NCBI GenBank assembly: GCA_963817135.1
Contig: CAWFNG010000017.1
Coordinates: 124,001 to 188,000 of the forward strand
Direction: 5' to 3'
Origin: VAZQ01 sp963817135
GTDB taxonomy: Bacteria; Pseudomonadota; Alphaproteobacteria; Rhizobiales; Xanthobacteraceae
Length of the DNA stretch: 64,000 bases
Shown: piece after piece, positions 27,984 to 35,917 of the stretch
Numbering within the stretch: the first letter of the stretch is position 1
Layout: each line of letters starts with the position of its first letter
Notes under the pieces: model-generated
The model's input: the letters and a program-made list of their open reading frames with translations, nothing else
Database searches by the model: none
Told to the model about the DNA's origin: nothing
Translations under genes and position numbers: made by a program

Positions 27984-28193
27984 ATGGACAAGTTCGATCA
28001 TCTAATCGATCGCCTGGGTGATGTGCTTTATTGGGCTGGATGCATCTTTGCCGCACTTGCCGTTGTCACGGGGGTAGGCATCTGGATGACGGGGGCGGCT
28101 GGCTTTGGAGTTTTCATAATAAGTGCGGTTATTGCAGCGGTTGGGTGGTTTATCGGTTGGGTTTGCCGGTGGGCGCTCGCGGGGCGGACCTAG
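27984..28193 (+). CDS. Small two-helix membrane protein
   Basis: A 69-residue protein starting MDKFDHLIDRLGDVLYWAGC, with two hydrophobic helices (residues about 15-37 and 40-63) and a short amphipathic N-terminal helix. The ATG at 27984 is preferred to an upstream in-frame start because the upstream part is not hydrophobic and lacks conservation-like character. No known function. Confidence 0.6.
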   Translation: MDKFDHLIDRLGDVLYWAGCIFAALAVVTGVGIWMTGAAGFGVFIISAVIAAVGWFIGWVCRWALAGRT

Positions 28194-29017
28194 ATTGATC
28201 TCGCGCGCGATGCGTCTGCATCAAATAATTCAGCAGCGTTGCGCTGAAAGCTTTGTGGGCGATGGCCGAATCGCGATAGTGTGAATTTCCGTTGCGGCTC
28301 CCAGCTCCCCTTTGACCCGAGCCGCGACTGTTAAGGAAGCCCCGGCTTTCCCCCCCAGCTGGGGCTTCTGTCTTGTAGGCTCTCTGTCAACTTCCCCCGC
28401 CATATTTTCCCGACGCACCTGTCGAAGTGGAAAATTACGTTATTTGTTCTTGTCACAGCCCTTGACCCCCAAGGGGTCGTTCAGCGTTAGATAAGTTTGC
28501 TCGACAGCGGACATCAGCACATCGACACCCTGAGCGAAGCCGGAACGGTGCTCGGAGCCTGGACGTTTCCGGGCGATAATGAATGTGATCTGGTTGCCAG
28601 CCTTTCGCACTTGCCGATAGTGGTCGAAGGATTTGGAAGCAGCGACTGCCGCAGGTGCGTAGGCCATTTATTGCGATGGCCGCACGGCGCCGGAACCCTC
28701 ATTTCCAAGGGTGTCGCTTTCGAAATCACCCGCCAGAGTAGCAGCTGTGAACGAATCAGAACATGATCGCGGTCAATGGCCACAATTGTTTTCCCCTTCA
28801 TCCGCAAAAATTTTGCGTCACATTACAACTACGTCTCCTGTGGAAGCACGACGCAAATGCTTGTTCTGCCGGTAGTGCCGTGACAGCGATTGAACCTGGA
28901 GGGCGCCATTATTCTACCACTTGACCATCCCTGATGGCAGAGCCGTGGGGAGCATAAGCCCCTGGCGCAATTCTTGCACTTTGTCGGTTGGGGCTGGGGA
29001 CAATGGAGGTCTTCAGC
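28194..29017. other. Long gap with weak reading frames only
   Basis: A minus-strand frame (28440-28667, starting MAYAPAAVAASKSFDHYRQV) is the best candidate but has no start signal or family resemblance that I trust. At 28878-28923 the minus strand has tRNA-like patches (an agtggtagaat D-arm-like and ggttcaatc T-loop-like sequence), without a full cloverleaf. Confidence 0.35.
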
Positions 29018-29431
29018 ATGTGCGACTACAGCTTGCATAATGTTAAGTCACGTCCCGCCAAAGTTGGCGACAAACTGAGAACCCATGACTTCAATACCGG
29101 TACTAGAGGGTTCGCTACGCCGGAAGATGCCAGCACAGCAGTTTGTGTTCTTCCGGGAACGGAGCTTGCCTTTGCCAAGACGATAAGTTGTCAGCCACGC
29201 GGCGTGTTCGGCTGGAAAGCGACTACAGTCAATCATACGACGGCCATCTTCCGGCAAATCAACAAGGACAACCCGCATACGCATCATGATGCGTTGGAAT
29301 TTCCGGACGGCCAGATCGTGCCCCTGACCGACCTGGTTGAAGGTCAGGAAGCAACAGTGCTCCAGCTTCCGGTACAGCCCGCTACCCCAGCCGAGGCGAA
29401 GGCTCAGGAACGGGTCGCGCACGTCGGCTGA
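29018..29431 (+). CDS. Conserved hypothetical protein
   Basis: A 137-residue cytoplasmic protein beginning MCDYSLHNVKSRPAKVGDKL. A ggagg eight bases upstream of the ATG at 29018 fixes the start. The body contains two His-rich patches (NHTTAIFRQ, DNPHTHHDALEFPDG) and a C-terminal PVQPATPAEA linker. I recognise it as a recurring rhizobial hypothetical protein but know of no function. It stands alone with no operon partner on its strand. Confidence 0.7.
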   Translation: MCDYSLHNVKSRPAKVGDKLRTHDFNTGTRGFATPEDASTAVCVLPGTELAFAKTISCQPRGVFGWKATTVNHTTAIFRQINKDNPHTHHDALEFPDGQIVPLTDLVEGQEATVLQLPVQPATPAEAKAQERVAHVG

Positions 29432-29523
29432 TTCGCAAGCGGCAAGAGTGTTTAGGCCGCCCTCGATTGGGCGGCCTATTTTGCCAAATCGCCGGTGCAA
29501 GTTGCAGTACAGCTACAACTCGT

Positions 29524-29874
29524 TCACGCCGTGGCCGTGCGCGCGAATATGCGGTCAATTTTGGTAGCCATGATGAAATCGTTCTCATGCAGTCCCTTGA
29601 TTTTCTTGGTCTGCAGCGAGACCGTGGCATTGCCCCAACCGAAGCTGATATTCGGATGATGGCCTTCAGCTTCCGCGAGTTCACCTATCTCCTGGACAAA
29701 AGTAAGCGCCTCCCGGAAATTGCGAAACCGGAAGCTCCGCTCGATGCGGTGAGATTCCTCTAGTAATTGCCAGTCTGGGGCTTGTGCGTGAATGAGCGCA
29801 GCTTGCTCGCGCGTGAGTGGAGGAATCCCCCCGCGACAGGGAGTACAGGTTTTGCCTACAAGCGCTTCGGTCAT
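29524..29874 (-). CDS. phhB: Pterin-4a-carbinolamine dehydratase
   Basis: A 116-residue enzyme that dehydrates 4a-hydroxytetrahydrobiopterin, recycling the cofactor of aromatic amino acid hydroxylases. The family core is present: EAEGHHPNISFGWGNATVSL near residues 68-87 (active-site His pair), then TKKIKGLHENDFIMATKID. An N-terminal KTCTPCRGGIPPL segment is also typical of bacterial members. The start at 29874 is the ATG after gaggcaagcaac; an upstream TTG is possible. No phhA-type phenylalanine hydroxylase gene lies nearby, so its partner must be elsewhere. Confidence 0.92.
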   Translation of the reverse strand: MTEALVGKTCTPCRGGIPPLTREQAALIHAQAPDWQLLEESHRIERSFRFRNFREALTFVQEIGELAEAEGHHPNISFGWGNATVSLQTKKIKGLHENDFIMATKIDRIFARTATA

Positions 29875-29944
29875 GTTGCTTGCCTCGCGTGTCAACCGTC
29901 GCCCGCACTAATGCTAAACCCATACGACGCTGGTGCCGTCCGCC

Positions 29945-30280
29945 TCAATCACCCGCGCCTGGATTTGGTAAGAAGTATTGGAGTTTGTCCGGCTTCCCCT
30001 CCCACTCCTTAGAGTCGGGTGGGGGCGCTTTTTTTATCGTAATATTTGGCCAGATTTTCGCGTATTCCGCATTCAGCGACAGCCATTTCTCAAGCCCCGG
30101 CCCGGTGTCGGGCTTGATCGCATCGACCGGACATTCCGGCTCGCACACCCCGCAATCGATGCATTCGTCCGGATGGATGACGAGCATGTTCTCGCCCTCG
30201 TAGAAGCAGTCCACCGGGCACACTTCGACGCAGTCCATGGTTTTGCAGCGAATGCAACTCTCGTTGACGACGTAGGTCAA
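29945..30280 (-). CDS. fdxA: Seven-iron ferredoxin FdxA
   Basis: A 111-residue ferredoxin. CIRCKTMDCVEVCPVDC (residues 9-25) and CIDCGVCEPECPVD (residues 40-53) give the ligands for one 3Fe-4S and one 4Fe-4S cluster, as in Azotobacter-type FdI proteins. The C-terminal extension (EYAKIWPNITIKK) is typical of FdxA. It is a small soluble electron carrier. It precedes phhB on the same strand by about 70 bases, so the two may share a transcript. Confidence 0.95.
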   Translation of the reverse strand: MTYVVNESCIRCKTMDCVEVCPVDCFYEGENMLVIHPDECIDCGVCEPECPVDAIKPDTGPGLEKWLSLNAEYAKIWPNITIKKAPPPDSKEWEGKPDKLQYFLPNPGAGD

Positions 30281-30314
30281 TTATGCGTCCTTTCAGCAGG
30301 TCGCAGCGGCGAAC

Positions 30315-30677
30315 TCATTCGCGGTGTCTTCGCGGTGCAGGTGGCGCAGGCTGAACTACAGAAACAGCATCTGAAGCGGGAAAGGTCTCCTGGAGACCTT
30401 CTTCAAGCGCCTGTTCAAGGCGGTCGCGTTCCTCGTCCTCTTTCGAGTGACTGTCCTGTTCAAAAGTCGTTTGGTATTGTTGGGCAAGCGCGCCATCAAG
30501 TAGCCGCGCAGGATTGCGCTCTCCCTTAACCGCGAGATTTAGAATGCCCTCCGCGAGAGCGGCGCGCGTGATATTGCCGTTCCGCTGTGCTTGGATAGAC
30601 GCCCACGATTCATCCAAGACGGTTTCCAGGATTGCAAGCGTCTCAGCATCGAAAGCCACGTTGCCAAACACAGACAT
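30315..30677 (-). CDS. Conserved hypothetical protein
   Basis: A 120-residue, mainly helical, acidic protein. It begins MSVFGNVAFDAETLAILETV and contains AALAEGILNLAVKGERNP, followed by a charged C-terminal helix and a Pro-rich tail, LQETFPASDAVSVVQPAPPA; the TFPASD motif is common in short rhizobial proteins. The FdxA gene follows 35 bases later on the same strand. Not recognised further. Confidence 0.6.
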   Translation of the reverse strand: MSVFGNVAFDAETLAILETVLDESWASIQAQRNGNITRAALAEGILNLAVKGERNPARLLDGALAQQYQTTFEQDSHSKEDEERDRLEQALEEGLQETFPASDAVSVVQPAPPAPRRHRE

Positions 30678-30840
30678 CTTGCCCTCGTTCCCCCCGGTGG
30701 GCGGCTAGGGAAGCTTCGCTGTAAATAATACCTCGGTTGTGCGGAACCAATACGTAAGTCAGACATTTAAGTTACGATCAAGTGTGTCACGGGAGAGGGC
30801 GCAGCCGAATTCGAAGGACGCGACATGTGGCTCCCTGGCT

Positions 30841-30933
30841 ATGGCTCTCTGGCTATTCACCGTCTGTCTCGTTGTTGCGATCTACTTAAGCGTGGCAGCG
30901 GTCATGATGCCGTCAAATCTACCTAAGGTGTGA
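30841..30933 (+). CDS. Possible 30-residue membrane peptide
   Basis: MALWLFTVCLVVAIYLSVAA and MMPSNLPKV form a short frame with one strong hydrophobic helix. No ribosome-binding site is clear, so this is tentative. Confidence 0.3.
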   Translation: MALWLFTVCLVVAIYLSVAAVMMPSNLPKV

Positions 30934-30985
30934 GGTCAATCTCCGCGGCGTGGTCACCCTTTTCGTAAAATCGCCGGAGGCGAGC

Positions 30986-31192
30986 ATGGGCAAACTAACG
31001 GCTGAACAAAAAGCGCGCGAGTACAACCGCGGACAAAAAGCCGCAAGCGAAGGTCGCTTACGTTCTTGGAGTGAGCCTTGGGCGTACCCGTTCGAATCTG
31101 ATGAACATTATGAAGAACGCAGAGAGGCGTTCAACGAGGGCTATGGAATAACCGACCCTACGCCCATGTCCATTCGGCGATCTCCTCCGTAA
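30986..31192 (+). CDS. Small conserved hypothetical protein
   Basis: A 68-residue soluble protein, MGKLTAEQKAREYNRGQKAA through WAYPFESDEHYEERREAFNE, ending IRRSPP. A cggagg box six bases upstream of the ATG at 30986 supports it. The YNRGQKAASEG and FNEGYG repeats resemble the pattern of ribosome-modulation-factor-like small proteins, but that link is weak. Confidence 0.6.
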   Translation: MGKLTAEQKAREYNRGQKAASEGRLRSWSEPWAYPFESDEHYEERREAFNEGYGITDPTPMSIRRSPP

Positions 31193-32060
31193 TAACGGTG
31201 AAGCTCGCAATGATGCAGGCGCCGAACGACATCGACGGCGAACATCCGTGGCGTCGTGGCTTCTCATACGCATCGCGGCGATGGACATTTGAGGGTAAGG
31301 GGTCGCGATTTTACCGGCGGACTGTAAGTGGCGTACCATCGGCAAGCACAAGGGTCTTCGCCGTTTCCTCAATCCAGAAGCCCAAGTTCTCTTCGATGCG
31401 CTTTCTATTCGACGCTAAATCTTTTGCCCTCGCTCTCAAACACCAGCCGTTCACCCGTGATCAGTCGAATATCCAAAAAACTCCGGTTTCCTTCAAATCG
31501 CTGCTGCGGAATTCCCTCAACCAAAGGATGCCTTTTGAGCAGGGAATTCCAAATGGTCGGGAAGTCATTCCCCTTGCGCACCGCGTCTCGCTTGCGCGTC
31601 GTTTCATAGAGCCCAACACAGACCGTTGCGGCTCTATTCCTGTAAGTGCAAGCCTGCTTGGACGAATAAATTACCGGAGCCCCTAAACTCCGCGCCTCGT
31701 GCGCCACGACCACAGTGATGGCTAACATAAAAGTTCTGTTCGGCAGCACCCGGGCGCGCGCAAGCCTGAGGGCAAGAAGGCGCTGAACGTTTATTTCTCA
31801 ATCCCTATTGTCCTTTACGTCTGAGCCCCCACGTATCCGAGCAGGGGCAAGCACTGCTTGTCCGAAGCGCAGCCCAAAAACGGCGACGTACCGAAGTCTC
31901 CGCTCTCCAATAGGCAGCCTTGGTGCCATCGGCAGGCACGATTTCAATCCTAAAATCGACGTTGGCTTCGTATCGCGGGTGCCGGCACCCATAATCTCCA
32001 CGTCCGCGTGCTGTCGGCACACGTACCCATCTTTTTTCAAATAACCAAAGGAGACGACCA
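31193..32060. other. Long gap, probably with decayed minus-strand genes
   Basis: On the minus strand, 31405-31728 could encode MLAITVVVAHEARSLGAPV and about 85 more residues, and 31800-32020 shows RYEANVDFRIEIVPADGTKA followed by a frame change. Both look like real coding composition interrupted by shifts, so they may be degraded hypothetical genes. The end of the gap carries the aaggaga box of the lipocalin-like gene. Confidence 0.35.
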
Positions 32061-32588
32061 ATGAACCTTCGTCACGTTCTCAGTCTTTCGGTAGCCACCG
32101 CGCTGGGACTTGTCTTGCTGCCGGGCAGCGCTCTCGCTCAGCAAAAGCCGCTCAAAGAGCAGCTCGCTGGAACTTGGACGATTATCTCCAACGACAACGT
32201 CGCCCCAGACGGCACCAAGCGGCAGCTCTTTGGTCCCAATCCGAAAGGCATCCTAGTCCTCGCCGCCAATGGACAATACGCTCAAATCATCGTGCTTCCA
32301 GGCCGTCCCAACTTCAAAGTCAACAACCGCTTGGAGGGCACACCAGAGGAAAACAAGGCGGCGGTGCAGGGAACCACCGCCACATTTGGCACCTGGTCGG
32401 TCGATGAAGCGAGTAAGACCCTCACGATACGCAACGAGGGCGGAATGTTTCCCAACCAGGTGGGAACTGAGTCCAAACGCACGCTTATCCTGCAAGGGGA
32501 TCAACTAAGAGTCAGCAACCCCACCCCTGCCTCGGGTGGCAAGTCCGAGTCGGTGTGGAAGCGAGGCCCAACACTCGCAAGCAACTAG
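32061..32588 (+). CDS. Exported lipocalin-like protein
   Basis: A 175-residue protein with a clear signal peptide (residues 1-27, cleavage near ALAQQ). The mature part begins KEQLAGTWTIIS, the usual GxW start of a lipocalin-like beta-barrel, and has alternating strand segments ending SESVWKRG. Such periplasmic barrels bind small hydrophobic molecules in other families; the ligand here is unknown. An aaggag box eight bases upstream of the ATG and a strong terminator right after it (32614-32646) show a single-gene transcript. Confidence 0.82.
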   Translation: MNLRHVLSLSVATALGLVLLPGSALAQQKPLKEQLAGTWTIISNDNVAPDGTKRQLFGPNPKGILVLAANGQYAQIIVLPGRPNFKVNNRLEGTPEENKAAVQGTTATFGTWSVDEASKTLTIRNEGGMFPNQVGTESKRTLILQGDQLRVSNPTPASGGKSESVWKRGPTLASN

Positions 32589-32613
32589 TAAACGCTGCGC
32601 TCCGAAAAGATTG

Positions 32614-32646
32614 GCCCCGCCGGGCTTTGGCCAGGCGGGGCTTTTT
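32614..32646 (+). terminator. Rho-independent terminator
   Basis: A perfect 8-base stem gccccgcc / ggcggggc with a 12-base loop is followed by ttttt. It lies 25 bases after the lipocalin-like stop. Confidence 0.85.
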
Positions 32647-33017
32647 GCCATACCGGTCTTTGGTAAAATCCCACGCCTCGTGCGCACGTCCGATCGAAGA
32701 GACGATATGCGCGTAATATATGGATGTAAGTCCCCTTCACTTCGCGCGCGTCGATTTTCGGAACGATGGTTGCGTCTTCGGCATCAAAACCAGACATTAC
32801 TTCAAGGCCGAGGATCGGATGCTGCCGCAGAGGGGATAAATAGAGCGCAGGGCGGGAAAGCCACGCTCGAAATGCCAGCCTTTAAAGCCGCCATTCGCCT
32901 CGCAGGAACTACCTGGGCGGTAGGGGCTACTTTGATTGTGGCGAAGCCTGGTGAGCAATTTTATACAGATGCCGGTCGGTCAACGAGCGCATCCTTCCCA
33001 GAATCATGGAGGGTGCC
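32647..33017. other. Non-coding gap
   Basis: No supported gene. Frames on both strands lack family resemblance; the last bases carry the ribosome-binding site ggaggg of the next small gene. Confidence 0.35.
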
Positions 33018-33224
33018 ATGCACGATTCGCGACGCTACCGCGACAGCGCGGCAGAGAGTCTGTTGGCGGCTGAAGAAGCATGCCAACCTTATTACCGCAA
33101 TCTTCATCTCTCTATGGCCGCCTCATGGCTCTCGCTCGCCTGTCATGATGAGGCAATAGACAATCTGTTGGCGAGCTGGGACTTAGTCCCCGATCCAAAA
33201 CTCGTTTCAGGGAACCGGCTATAG
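33018..33224 (+). CDS. Small conserved helical protein
   Basis: A 68-residue protein, MHDSRRYRDSAAESLLAAEE then HLSMAASWLSLACHDEAIDN, made of two or three amphipathic helices like a single TPR-type hairpin. This is a recurrent short protein in Bradyrhizobium-like genomes. ggaggg lies four to five bases upstream of the ATG at 33018, and a terminator follows it. Function unknown. Confidence 0.65.
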   Translation: MHDSRRYRDSAAESLLAAEEACQPYYRNLHLSMAASWLSLACHDEAIDNLLASWDLVPDPKLVSGNRL

Positions 33225-33244
33225 GCTGGCACTGAAAAAGGAAG

Positions 33245-33270
33245 GCCGTTCGGCGTAGATCCCGGACGGC
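33245..33270 (+). terminator. Rho-independent terminator
   Basis: A 9-base stem gccgttcgg / ccggacggc (one G-U pair) with an 8-base loop is followed by tctcttcttt. It lies 20 bases after the stop at 33224. Confidence 0.75.
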
Positions 33271-33388
33271 TCTCTTCTTTATTTGGCGCAGATTCAAGCC
33301 GGCACGTCCGGTCTGTTGGTCATCGCCGGCACATCAGGATCGTGCCGACATGACATGATCAGACCCCTTCTAAAACGGAGGATTTGCA

Positions 33389-33664
33389 ATGCCACTGCAG
33401 CGAGGAGAAGTACTGGGCTACGATTTCAATCGAATGGTTGTTGATTTCTTGATGTTTAATCAGGGCAAGACAGTGCGGTGTGCGATCAGCACCGCGGCGA
33501 TGGACAATCTTGAGAGCAAGCATGATGTGAAGGCAGAACAGCGAGTAGATCAGTTTGTGCGGCTGCGCGATGCGATTGAAGAGCGAGCATCGCGAAAGTT
33601 CTTCGAAGGGCCAGTCGAGGCTGAAGGACCAGTGGTGTTGCGATCTAACGATTTTTTCAAGTAG
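33389..33664 (+). CDS. DUF1488-type small protein
   Basis: A 91-residue protein, MPLQRGEVLGYDFNRMVVDF through KTVRCAISTAAMDNLE to VVLRSNDFF. The layout, with VxCxIS in the second strand and a C-terminal VVLxxxDF, fits the DUF1488 family of small proteins of unknown role. A cggagg box is well placed upstream. Confidence 0.65.
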   Translation: MPLQRGEVLGYDFNRMVVDFLMFNQGKTVRCAISTAAMDNLESKHDVKAEQRVDQFVRLRDAIEERASRKFFEGPVEAEGPVVLRSNDFFK

Positions 33665-33958
33665 CTGCCCCTGCTCGCCATCTCGTCCGCAGTGCTCGGT
33701 AACCGGAATTGGTCCACGCTGTCAGACACTTCTTGATCGTGCCAGAATGGTCACGCGCGAAATTGGATCTCGGTCGCGATCGTTGGCTAACTTTATGCTG
33801 CGGCTGGCGCGTGCGTGCGCGATGTGCAGCCGGGAAAGACGACGTCATGAAGCGCCAAAACTGAAAACCGCATAGAGATTTTCTTATGTGCGCGAAGGGT
33901 CGCAATGTGGTGCTCGATATGAATCAAAGGATTTGGACGAGATTCGTAGGAGGACAAG

Positions 33959-34099
33959 ATGGAATGGGTAAGTGCACTGATCGTAATGGTGATCGTTCCG
34001 TTCGGGATAGTTCTGTGGTGGATACCGCATTGTGACGCTATCGGCGTTCTGAAAACAAAAGACCGCATAGCACACGAATTTGCGGTCACACAAAGATAA
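33959..34099 (+). CDS. Short single-pass membrane protein
   Basis: A 46-residue frame, MEWVSALIVMVIVPFGIVLW then WIPHCDAIGVLKTKDRI, with one N-terminal transmembrane helix and a polar cytoplasmic tail. aggagg lies six bases upstream of the ATG. Too short for family assignment, but start signal and composition are convincing. Confidence 0.55.
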   Translation: MEWVSALIVMVIVPFGIVLWWIPHCDAIGVLKTKDRIAHEFAVTQR

Positions 34100-34286
34100 C
34101 CTCCTACTCTGCCAGCAGACGAGGAGACGGCAGCAAGCACCGAGTTTCACCCATCTTTAGCCCACTCTACTCGCGCGACTGGGCGGCGTCTGAGCAAAAT
34201 TGCTCACTCTGAACCGGCGGTGGCAATGCTACAAGATTCAGCAATCGAGCTGGTGGGGATGACCGCTTTGAGGTGAAGCAGACCTA

Positions 34287-34430
34287 ATGCGGGTCTGTCT
34301 GATGCTCCATCGCACCCGTCACCTCTTCATCCGCCAGCACACCGCGATGATCGATGCGATCCGCGCCCATCCTGCCGAGTTTGCCATCGTCGCACCGCTC
34401 GGACGCAATGGTGTTGAACAACTGCTCGCG
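34287..34430 (+). pseudogene. IS110-family transposase fragment
   Basis: About 45 codons with LFIRQHTAMIDAIRAHPAEF followed by AIVAPLGRNGVEQLL match the linker region after the DEDD domain of IS110-type transposases. Neither catalytic domain is present. It ends at the 3' end of the M20 peptidase gene on the opposite strand. Confidence 0.65.
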
Positions 34431-34438
34431 CGACGATA

Positions 34439-35866
34439 TTACTGCGCAGTCGCTCGATTTGGTCCGGCGAGTTGTTTGACCAGGCGGTAGAGGAATTCCT
34501 TGCTGTCGTAGAGCTGCTTCGCTCCGACCTGCTCGTTGCGGCCGTGGACTCCACTGTTGACGGGATCGGTGAACAGCCCGGAGACTCCATAAGATGGTAT
34601 CCCGGCGTTGCGCAGCCAGCGGCTGTCGGTATAGCCGCCGGACATGGTCGGAATGACCGGGACGCCAGGCCACATCTCGCCCGCAAGCACTTCAACCGCG
34701 TGCATGATTTCGGGGTTGATTGGCGACGCAGGGCTTAAGACCGCTTGGCCTTTGCGGATGACCTTGACTTTCTCGTCCGAGATCACGCGGTTGAGCGTGC
34801 GCTCGACTTCCGCAACCGACTGATCCGGTAGAACGCGGCAGTTTACGGTGGCGCGGGCACTGTGCGGCAGCGCGTTCTCGGCATGGCCAGCCTCGAGGAG
34901 CGTCGCAACGCAGGTGGTGCGCATTACCGCGTTGTACTCGGGACGCAGGGTGAGCGGCTTTAGTGCCTCATCGTCGGTGCGGCCGGCAAGCAGCGCCCGC
35001 ATCGCATCGGCCATCGACGGCACTTCCGCGGATGCCATGCTCTCAAAAAAGGTGCGCGTCACCGCATTGAGCCCAACCGGGAAATCGAATTGACCAAGGC
35101 GGCGCAAGGCCTCGGCAAGCCGATAGATGGCGTTGTCACGCCGTCCTGATGCACTGTGACCACCCGGGTCGGTGACTTCGAGCATGTAGGTCTGATAGAC
35201 CTTCTCGGCATGCTGCACATTCATGCGGAATGGCTTGCCGTCGCGTAACGCGCCGCCGCCGCCTTCGTTGATTGCGAATTCAGCTTCGATCAGTGCGCGG
35301 TGATGGTCCAGCAGGAAATGTGCACCGTCATGCGGCGAATTGGAGAGTTCTTCGTCGGCAGTAAGCGCCAGGATGATATCACGGTCAGGCTGGAAGCCGT
35401 CTTTGACGTATTCGATCAAGTTGGCCACGAAGATGGATGCCATCGCCTTGTCGTCGATGGAGCCGCGGCCGCGGAAATAGCCATTGATCTCCTGCAACTT
35501 GAACGGGTCGAAATCCCAGTCCTCACGTTTGGCCTCGACCACGTCGAGATGGGCGAGCAAAAGGATTGGCTTGCGCAGGCCGTTGCCGCCCAACCGCGCG
35601 ACGAGGTTGCCCTTGCGCGGCGCCGAGGATAGGACCTGCACGTTGTCGGGAGCGAGGCCGCCGGCCTTCAACCGCGCCGCCATGGCCTCGGCTGCCCGCA
35701 AGCTGTCGCCCACCGAATTGGTCGTGTTGATCTCGACCAGCTCCTGGTAGATATCGCGGAAAGCCTGCCGCCTGGACGTGGGCTCCTGCGCGACGGCGAT
35801 CGACGCGAGAACAACGGCAAGGAGCATCCCTCCACCGACGACGCTAGCGGGCTTGAAACAGGACAT
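34439..35866 (-). CDS. Exported M20-family metallopeptidase
   Basis: A 475-residue zinc peptidase of the M20 carboxypeptidase/aminoacylase group with a signal peptide (residues 1-28, SFKPASVV start, cleavage near AVAQE). The first metal motif is LLLAHLDVVEA near 95, the second GRGSIDDKA near 120, the catalytic Glu pair in LTADEELSN near 155, and further ligands in INEGGGG and near the C-terminus (NSGVHGRNEQV). The lid domain is complete. It would cut dipeptides or N-acyl amino acids in the periplasm. It is divergent from a Tat-exported amine oxidase with only 51 bases between the starts, suggesting shared control. Confidence 0.9.
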   Translation of the reverse strand: MSCFKPASVVGGGMLLAVVLASIAVAQEPTSRRQAFRDIYQELVEINTTNSVGDSLRAAEAMAARLKAGGLAPDNVQVLSSAPRKGNLVARLGGNGLRKPILLLAHLDVVEAKREDWDFDPFKLQEINGYFRGRGSIDDKAMASIFVANLIEYVKDGFQPDRDIILALTADEELSNSPHDGAHFLLDHHRALIEAEFAINEGGGGALRDGKPFRMNVQHAEKVYQTYMLEVTDPGGHSASGRRDNAIYRLAEALRRLGQFDFPVGLNAVTRTFFESMASAEVPSMADAMRALLAGRTDDEALKPLTLRPEYNAVMRTTCVATLLEAGHAENALPHSARATVNCRVLPDQSVAEVERTLNRVISDEKVKVIRKGQAVLSPASPINPEIMHAVEVLAGEMWPGVPVIPTMSGGYTDSRWLRNAGIPSYGVSGLFTDPVNSGVHGRNEQVGAKQLYDSKEFLYRLVKQLAGPNRATAQ

Positions 35867-35917
35867 GGATTGGCGATCTCCTCTTGTAGCTGTTCCAGAA
35901 ATTTGCAGGAGCATGTG

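Noticed and set aside
28878..28923. tRNA-like sequence on the minus strand
   Set aside because: D-arm-like and T-loop-like patches exist, but no acceptor stem or anticodon arm of proper length can be formed.
31198..31686. Plus-strand 162-codon frame in the gap before the lipocalin-like gene
   Set aside because: No start signal, Arg/Ser-rich composition without motifs; the minus strand looks more like former coding DNA.
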